Part shown: positions 8,197 to 12,603 of the stretch, one piece after another
How the letters are laid out: every line of letters starts with the position of its first letter
Numbering within the stretch: position 1 is the first letter of the stretch
NCBI GenBank assembly: GCA_964410675.1
Contig: CAYPIB010000081.1
Coordinates: 1-12,603, forward strand
Direction: 5' to 3'
DNA from: RGIG3040 sp964410675
GTDB lineage: Bacteria > Bacillota > Clostridia > Lachnospirales > Lachnospiraceae
Length of the DNA stretch: 12,603 nucleotides
The notes under the pieces: model-generated
What the model was told of the DNA's origin: nothing
Database searches by the model: none
Seen by the model: the letters and a program-made list of their open reading frames with translations, nothing else
Program-made: the position numbers and the translations under genes

Positions 8197-9733
8197 GAAA
8201 ACTGTAGCCGGTTATTATCGTATCTCAGTAGAGGATAATGAGGGTGGACTGTCATTAAATCATTTAGAAAGTAATAGTATAACGAATCAAAGACTGCTGA
8301 TTACCGGATACTGTCAAAAGCATCAAGAGTTGCAACAATATGAATTTATGGAATATTATGATGACGGATATTCTGGTACAAACATGGAACGTCCGGGTAT
8401 TGAAAAACTTCTTGAGAAAGTAAAAAGGCAGGAGGTAGCCTGTATTATTGTAAAAGATTTTTCACGTTTTTCAAGAGATTACATAGAATTAGGCTCATAT
8501 ATGTATCAAATTTTTCCTTTTATCGGCGTACGTTTTATTTCAATAACAGACCACTATGATAGTAATAACTATATTGGCAGGACAGCTGATATTGATGTGG
8601 AGTTTAAGAGTTTGCTTGCAGATTTCTATTGCAAGGATGTATCAGAAAAGGTCAAAAGCTCTCTACAGGCAAAGAAAAATAATGGGAAGTATAGCATCGG
8701 TCTTGTTCCATTTGGTTATTGTAAGAACAAAAAAGATAAAATGGAAATTAGCGTTATTCCAGAAGAAGCAGCAGTTGTTCAAAGAATTTTTAAGCTCAGT
8801 TTATTAGGAAATAATACGCCCCAAATTTGTAAAATATTAAATGATGAAGGAGTACAAACACCTTTGGAATTTAAAAGGAAGCAAAAGGATGAGAATAAAA
8901 ATGATTTTCCTTCTAAGCAAAAATTATGGCAGGCTGGAACGATTAGAAACATTTTGATAAATGAGTTTTATATTGGAAATATGGTATATGGAAAAACAAA
9001 ACAGGCAGAAGTCGGCTCTAAAAAAGTTATCATAAAACCGAGAAGTGAATGGAAGGTATTTAGAAATCATCACGTTCCTATTATAGAAAAACAATTATTT
9101 AATGAAGTACAAAATAAATTTTTTAAGATAAAACAAAATAGCCGTTCATCTCTTAAATACCCACTGAAAGGAAAAATATATTGCGGTGGATGTAAACGAA
9201 AAATGCGTGTTATGAAGCAGTCCGGAGATTGCCTGTATTTTTATTGCAGCTATGAGCAAATAGTTAGTGAGAATAATTGTCTGAAAGGAAGTGTTGACAA
9301 TGCTTTTCTTGAAGCTTTGATTTTACTAAAGATTAAGGACCAGATAAAGAAATCTGCACAATTGGAAGAAGTGAAAAGGACTGTGAATCAAAGACGTGCA
9401 CTTAAGCTGGCAGATGATAAAAAGGTAATTGAGAAAAGAAAGAAAAGCTGCAAGAAAATAAAACAAGCTAAAAAAAAGTTACTGGAAGCTTACCATGCAG
9501 GAGAGATAAGTAAAGAAGAATTTCGAAATCAAAAGACCTTGTTTGATGTGCGGTTAAGCCAGAATATCGATTTAGTAAAAAGTGAAAGAAGCAATGACGA
9601 ACTTCTTGATACCATCAGATTTAAAAAAATTAATCGGACTATGGTAGAAGTCTTTGTCGATGCAGTCTATCTATACAACGATAAAACTATTAAAATATTA
9701 TGGGCTTTTCATAATGCAGAAATGAAGCAGTAA
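8186..9733 (+). CDS. Large serine recombinase D
   Basis: This is a complete large serine recombinase of 515 residues. The catalytic domain has Y-Y-R-I-S at 10-14 (nucleophile Ser14), ESNSITNQ near 28-35, and DFSRFSRD at 91-98; the usual Gly between the two arginine-bearing parts (RFGRD) is Ser here. The recombinase domain runs to about residue 310 (including TIRNILINEFYIGNMVYGK at 252-270 and HHVPIIEKQLF at 295-305). The zinc ribbon uses Cys333, Cys336, Cys354 and Cys365, and a strongly basic coiled coil covers about 385-445. It shares the ESNSI-x-x-Q catalytic subtype with A. It overlaps the end of C by 11 bp and is the last recombinase of the cluster. All catalytic residues I can check are present. 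Confidence 0.95.
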   Translation: MRNKKTVAGYYRISVEDNEGGLSLNHLESNSITNQRLLITGYCQKHQELQQYEFMEYYDDGYSGTNMERPGIEKLLEKVKRQEVACIIVKDFSRFSRDYIELGSYMYQIFPFIGVRFISITDHYDSNNYIGRTADIDVEFKSLLADFYCKDVSEKVKSSLQAKKNNGKYSIGLVPFGYCKNKKDKMEISVIPEEAAVVQRIFKLSLLGNNTPQICKILNDEGVQTPLEFKRKQKDENKNDFPSKQKLWQAGTIRNILINEFYIGNMVYGKTKQAEVGSKKVIIKPRSEWKVFRNHHVPIIEKQLFNEVQNKFFKIKQNSRSSLKYPLKGKIYCGGCKRKMRVMKQSGDCLYFYCSYEQIVSENNCLKGSVDNAFLEALILLKIKDQIKKSAQLEEVKRTVNQRRALKLADDKKVIEKRKKSCKKIKQAKKKLLEAYHAGEISKEEFRNQKTLFDVRLSQNIDLVKSERSNDELLDTIRFKKINRTMVEVFVDAVYLYNDKTIKILWAFHNAEMKQ

Positions 9734-9748
9734 AATTACACATTACTA

Positions 9749-9776
9749 TTTTCAATCAGGTATAAACTATGATAAT
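9749..9776 (+). promoter_or_regulatory. Candidate sigma-A type promoter upstream of mmcQ
   Basis: TTTTCA (9749-9754) and GATAAT (9771-9776) are separated by 16 bases. The -10 box is one mismatch from TATAAT and the -35 box two from TTGACA. The position, 33 bases before ATG 9809 and after a recombinase operon, suits a promoter for the right-hand operon. Based on sequence only, in an AT-rich spacer where such matches are common. Confidence 0.35.
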
Positions 9777-9790
9777 ATAAATTCAGGTAT
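9756..9790. repeat. Direct repeat TCAGGTAT either side of the candidate -10 box
   Basis: TCAGGTAT occurs at 9756-9763 and 9783-9790, 27 bases apart start to start. It could be a paired regulator-binding site or part of a recombination site next to the recombinase cluster. Being only eight bases long, it could also be chance. Confidence 0.35.
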
Positions 9791-9808
9791 TGGAAAAGAG
9801 AATAAATT

Positions 9809-10153
9809 ATGAATACAAGAGCTAAGGTAATTACTTTTTGCACTAAATTAGATGACGTGTACGAAGACTATCCTTTTCATGATCCTAATTGGACTGTTAT
9901 CCGCCACAGAGCAAACAAAAAGGTGTTTGCATGGATTTTTGAGAAGGATGATTTTATATGGATTAATGTTAAATGTGATCCGGAATGGAGAGACTTCTTT
10001 CGAAATGCGTATCAGTCCGTCGTGCCGGGATTTCATCTGAATAAAGAGCACTGGAATTCTATTATACTGGATGGGACAGTGCCAGAGCGTGATATTAAAA
10101 GAATGATAGAGGAAAGTTATGATCTTACAAAACCAAAGAAAAAGAAGAGTTAG
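9809..10153 (+). CDS. MmcQ/YjbR family protein
   Basis: This is a 114-residue protein of the MmcQ/YjbR family, a small alpha/beta fold proposed to bind DNA but without an established role. Recognisable pieces are YEDYPFHDPNWTVIRHRANKK (near 18-38), FAWIFEKDDFIWINVKCDP (near 39-58), and the family hallmark VVPGFHLNKEHWNSIILDG-VP (about 71-92), ending with MIEESYDL. The tail KPKKKKS is strongly basic. ATG 9809 has a weak GGAAAAGAG site about eight bases upstream. It is the first gene after the recombinase cluster and is probably the head of the right-hand operon, 30 bp before the ArsC-family gene. Confidence 0.9.
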   Translation: MNTRAKVITFCTKLDDVYEDYPFHDPNWTVIRHRANKKVFAWIFEKDDFIWINVKCDPEWRDFFRNAYQSVVPGFHLNKEHWNSIILDGTVPERDIKRMIEESYDLTKPKKKKS

Positions 10154-10183
10154 TTATGCGGTCATGAGAGGTAAATCATTAGT

Positions 10184-10525
10184 ATGAATATTCAAATATT
10201 TGGAACAACAAAGTGCTTTGAGACAAAAAAGGCACAAAGGTATTTTAAGGAACGTGGAATGAAGTTTCAGTTTATTAATCTGAAAGAAAAAGGCATGAGC
10301 AAAGGTGAATACACCAGCGTAAAGCAATATCTGGGAGGTTTGGAAAAAATGCTGAATCCAAGCTGTAAGGATAAGGATGCCTTAACTTTGATTACATATA
10401 TTGCAGATGCGGATAAGGATGAAAAGGTATTGGAGAATCAGCAAGTTCTATTAACACCGATTGTACGTAATGGAAAAATAGCCACAGTGGGCTATCAGCC
10501 GGAGGTGTGGAAGGAATGGAAGTAG
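10184..10525 (+). CDS. ArsC/Spx family thioredoxin-fold protein
   Basis: This is a 113-residue member of the ArsC/Spx/YffB family. The N-terminal beta-strand leads into GTTKCFETKKAQRYF, with Cys11 in the position of the family's redox cysteine and no second Cys in a C-x-x-C arrangement, as in ArsC and YffB rather than Spx. The KEKGMSKGEY segment and the C-terminal LLTPIVRNGKIATVGY carrying the cis-Pro are typical. The Arg that precedes this Pro in classical arsenate reductases (RP) is Thr here (TP), so arsenate reductase activity should not be assumed; a thiol-related or unknown role is as likely. There is no arsenic gene nearby. It overlaps the next gene by ten bases. Confidence 0.85.
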   Translation: MNIQIFGTTKCFETKKAQRYFKERGMKFQFINLKEKGMSKGEYTSVKQYLGGLEKMLNPSCKDKDALTLITYIADADKDEKVLENQQVLLTPIVRNGKIATVGYQPEVWKEWK

Positions 10526-11040
10526 TGATTCCAAATTTAATTTCTGGGTTAAGGATTGTCTTGTCTTTTTTTCTTTTACTTCTTACACCGGAAAAAATTG
10601 TATTTGCTATTGTATATATTCTGTGTGGATTGACAGATGTACTGGACGGATACTTAGCAAGAAAATGGGAAGTTACGAGTAAATTAGGAGCATTACTTGA
10701 TAGCATTGCTGACGTTATTTTTATCGTGGTAATTCTTGTGATATTTATTCCTATTATAAAGTGGCAAAGTTGGATGCTGGTCTTTATCGGAGTTGTTGCG
10801 GTTATTCGGTGTGCATCTGTTTTGGTAGGAAAGATACGGTTTCATGAAATTGCATTTATACATACTTACGGAAATAAGGCAGCCGGTCTTGTCCTGTTTT
10901 GCTTTCCGTTCTTATATCAGATAATCAGCTTACCTGTTGTAGTGGGAATTGTATGTAGTGCGGCATGTGTTTCTGCCTTGGAGGAACTGGTTATTATGAG
11001 TACTTCAGAGGAATTAGACCGAGATAGAAAATGGCGGTAA
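10516..11040 (+). CDS. CDP-alcohol phosphatidyltransferase family protein
   Basis: This is an integral membrane enzyme that transfers a phosphatidyl group from CDP-diacylglycerol (or a similar CDP-alcohol) to an alcohol acceptor in phospholipid synthesis. The complete signature D-x2-D-G-x2-A-R-x8-G-x3-D-x3-D is present: Asp41, Asp44, Gly45, Ala48, Arg49, Gly58, Asp62 and Asp66. About five to six hydrophobic helices surround it, and the length of 174 aa suits a PgsA-like protein. The acceptor (glycerol-3-phosphate, serine, inositol phosphate) cannot be told. I chose ATG 10516, with GGAGG ten bases upstream at 10501-10505, over GTG 10507, which lies one base from that site. It is probably a paralogue of the housekeeping PgsA, because of its accessory-looking setting. 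Confidence 0.9.
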   Translation: MEVVIPNLISGLRIVLSFFLLLLTPEKIVFAIVYILCGLTDVLDGYLARKWEVTSKLGALLDSIADVIFIVVILVIFIPIIKWQSWMLVFIGVVAVIRCASVLVGKIRFHEIAFIHTYGNKAAGLVLFCFPFLYQIISLPVVVGIVCSAACVSALEELVIMSTSEELDRDRKWR

Positions 11041-11083
11041 ATATGTTTATATCTTGAGTCTGAATGATGAAAGGAATGAAAAA

Positions 11084-12067
11084 ATGAGTAAAATTAAATA
11101 CAGGCAATTAATACATCCGGATTTAAAGAAAATTGCTATAAAACTTCCATTTAAAAGCGGGTTTTTAAGAATTGCCGCTCGTGTACAAACGTTATTGCTG
11201 AAGGCAACACCTGTGCCAAAGGGGATACAAACCAATATGTATAAAGTCAAAGGATATCGTGAACTAACAGTTCCGGTTGAGGTGTTTGAGCCTAAACAGG
11301 CAAATGGAAAAATGCCATGTCTTTTATATATTCACGGTGGTGGATTTGGATATAAGGCAGCCCCGCATCATAAAAGGCTGGCCTGTATCTATGCACAAAA
11401 GGCAAACTGCCGCGTGGTTTTTCCGGATTACCATTTGCTGCCTAAGCATGCATTTCCGGCGGCATATGAGGATGTGATTGCTGTTTACGAGTGGCTGTGT
11501 CATAATGCAGAGACACTGATGATTGACAGAAACCATATCGCTGTTGCAGGAGACAGCGCTGGTGCTGCGTTAGCAGCAAATCTTTGTAATAGTACTGAAA
11601 AACGAGGCCTTCAGATTCCATGCTGTCAGCTTTTGATATATCCGGTCATTGATGCAAAAATGCAGACAGAATCAATGAAAAAGTATATCGATACGCCCCT
11701 GTGGAATGCGGTGAATAATCGTAACATGTGGGATATGTATTTAGCTCATGCGACACAGGAAGAGAGAATGAATGCATCGCCCATGCAAAACAATCTACCT
11801 AAGCTGATGCCGGATACCTATATTGAAACGGCAGAGTTTGACTGTCTTCATGATGAAGGGATTTTGTATGCAAAAAGACTTAAAGAGGCAGGAATAAACG
11901 TAACGATGTATGAAACCCAGGGCACGATTCACGGATATGATTCAGCAATAGGTAGTGTGATTACGAAGGCTAGTGTAAAGAAGAGGCTGAAATTTTTAAA
12001 GGCGGCTTTCGAAGGTAATAGCGATGGGGGAAGCAATATGGATAAAATGGGAGAAATACATTTATGA
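11084..12067 (+). CDS. Alpha/beta hydrolase, HSL-type esterase/lipase
   Basis: This is a 327-residue carboxylesterase of the hormone-sensitive-lipase family. The oxyanion motif HGGGF is at 84-88, DYHLLPKHAFPAAYED at 115-130, the nucleophile elbow GDSAG at 146-150 with Ser148, the probable catalytic Asp243 in EFDCLHDEG, and His273 in IHGYD, so the triad is complete. No signal peptide is visible, so it is cytoplasmic or membrane-associated and probably acts on short-chain or acetyl esters. ATG 11084 follows AAGG by nine bases; an in-frame TTG at 11054 would add ten residues and has no good ribosome site. It is 43 bp after the phosphatidyltransferase and shares an ATGA overlap with the lipoprotein gene. 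Confidence 0.93.
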   Translation: MSKIKYRQLIHPDLKKIAIKLPFKSGFLRIAARVQTLLLKATPVPKGIQTNMYKVKGYRELTVPVEVFEPKQANGKMPCLLYIHGGGFGYKAAPHHKRLACIYAQKANCRVVFPDYHLLPKHAFPAAYEDVIAVYEWLCHNAETLMIDRNHIAVAGDSAGAALAANLCNSTEKRGLQIPCCQLLIYPVIDAKMQTESMKKYIDTPLWNAVNNRNMWDMYLAHATQEERMNASPMQNNLPKLMPDTYIETAEFDCLHDEGILYAKRLKEAGINVTMYETQGTIHGYDSAIGSVITKASVKKRLKFLKAAFEGNSDGGSNMDKMGEIHL

Positions 12068-12603
12068 GAAAAGTAATAGTCGGCATTGTTTTCGTACTTC
12101 TTAGTACTTTAGTTTTGAGCGGGTGTTCCGATAATTCTACACCACCAGCAGGTTCGGATATGCTGGAGGAATCAGTGGATAGTATTACCAAGGTTGTTCA
12201 CGAGGACAAGTCGGTACAGATAATTCGTTCTATGATGGAACTCGATTATTCTTCAATGACGGTGGCTGTATTTAATGAAGCAATTCAAACGTTATGTGAG
12301 GATGCCGGTACCAACGTGTTTGAGGTGATATCTGATGCCTATGATCATTTTTCCGTTTATGATGAATCTGGCGAGTTTCTATCCGTTAATTTTAAAGACC
12401 GAGATTTGGAGTCCTTTATACAGACGACACTTTCATACTCCTCGGCGGAGATTTTTAAGGAACCGGTTCACATGGGCAGCGTTACATATATGACCATGCC
12501 GGGTATGACAGCGATGGAATTGTCTCAAAAAAGAGAGCAGATGCAGCCGGATGAATGGGAACGATTTTATGAAGATAACATTGCCGGTATCAGCATATTT
12601 CCT
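12064..12603 (+). CDS. Putative lipoprotein, 3' end outside the window
   Basis: An open frame of 180 codons runs off the right edge. It begins with a lipoprotein signal peptide: a positively charged MRKV start, a hydrophobic stretch, and the lipobox L-S-G-C with Cys21 as the lipidated residue, followed by SDNSTPPAGSD. The mature part, as far as seen, is acidic and soluble, with several Met-rich stretches (ITMPGM-like TYMTMPGMTAMELS near 150) and no recognised domain. The ATGA overlap (12064-12067) with the hydrolase stop supports translation coupling and this start. Likely anchored outside the cell membrane; function unknown, perhaps linked to the neighbouring lipid or ester enzymes. Confidence 0.8.
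   Translation, partial: MRKVIVGIVFVLLSTLVLSGCSDNSTPPAGSDMLEESVDSITKVVHEDKSVQIIRSMMELDYSSMTVAVFNEAIQTLCEDAGTNVFEVISDAYDHFSVYDESGEFLSVNFKDRDLESFIQTTLSYSSAEIFKEPVHMGSVTYMTMPGMTAMELSQKREQMQPDEWERFYEDNIAGISIFP

Larger units (their letters stand above)
4689..9733 (+). mobile_element. Tandem large serine recombinase cluster (putative integration module)
   Basis: A run of consecutive same-strand large serine recombinase genes fills this interval with no other gene in the visible sequence. Triplets of adjacent serine integrases are known as integration modules of some Firmicutes integrative elements, so this is probably the recombination end, or the remnant, of such an element. Visible ends are bounded by ordinary chromosomal-type genes (yjdM, mmcQ). 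Attachment sites were not identified. The ten-N gap inside it means cargo or additional genes could be hidden. Confidence 0.45.

Noticed and set aside
4591..9808. Direct repeats at the two spacers flanking the recombinases as attachment sites
   Set aside because: By eye only weak AT-rich similarity (AGGT-TATA-like) exists between the left and right spacers; nothing long enough to claim.

Overview
The window looks like chromosomal DNA from a low-GC, gut-type Clostridia, most likely a Lachnospiraceae relative. I infer this from the AT-rich codon use, the Csp-type subtilisin-like protease, the small ArsC-family and MmcQ/YjbR proteins, and the tandem large serine recombinases common in that group. 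No rRNA, tRNA or CRISPR is visible. A run of ten Ns at 7396-7405 shows the sequence is a scaffold with an assembly gap. The first ~45 bases also look unreliable. All genes are on the + strand.

Left block (1-4590): the C-terminal half of an MFS transporter overlaps a small nitroreductase. Next come an S8 protease with an intact catalytic residue set but a shortened C terminus, a MATE-family efflux pump, and the zinc-ribbon protein YjdM (PhnA). A strong intrinsic terminator at 4547-4590 closes this block.

Middle block (4689-9733): nothing but large serine recombinases. A (546 aa) and D (515 aa) are complete. B is an N-terminal 350-residue piece cut by the N gap, and C is a C-terminal 262-residue piece that begins right after it. 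B already contains the segment with which C begins, so B and C cannot simply be two halves of one gene. The locus probably holds four recombinases, with roughly 1.4-1.5 kb hidden behind the ten Ns, unless the join is an assembly chimera. The genes are tightly packed (14-bp gap A/B, 11-bp overlap C/D), which suggests one operon. No recognisable cargo, conjugation, replication or phage genes accompany them in the visible sequence.

Right block (9809-12603): a likely operon of an MmcQ/YjbR protein, an ArsC/Spx-family protein, a CDP-alcohol phosphatidyltransferase, an HSL-type alpha/beta hydrolase and a lipoprotein that runs off the window. Short gaps and overlaps, including an ATGA overlap at the end, suggest co-transcription. 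The two lipid or ester enzymes and the lipoprotein hint at a cell-envelope role, but this is inference from neighbourhood.

The most interesting item is the recombinase-only locus. It could be one end or remnant of an integrative element, or a set of recombinases acting elsewhere, and its true content is masked by the gap.
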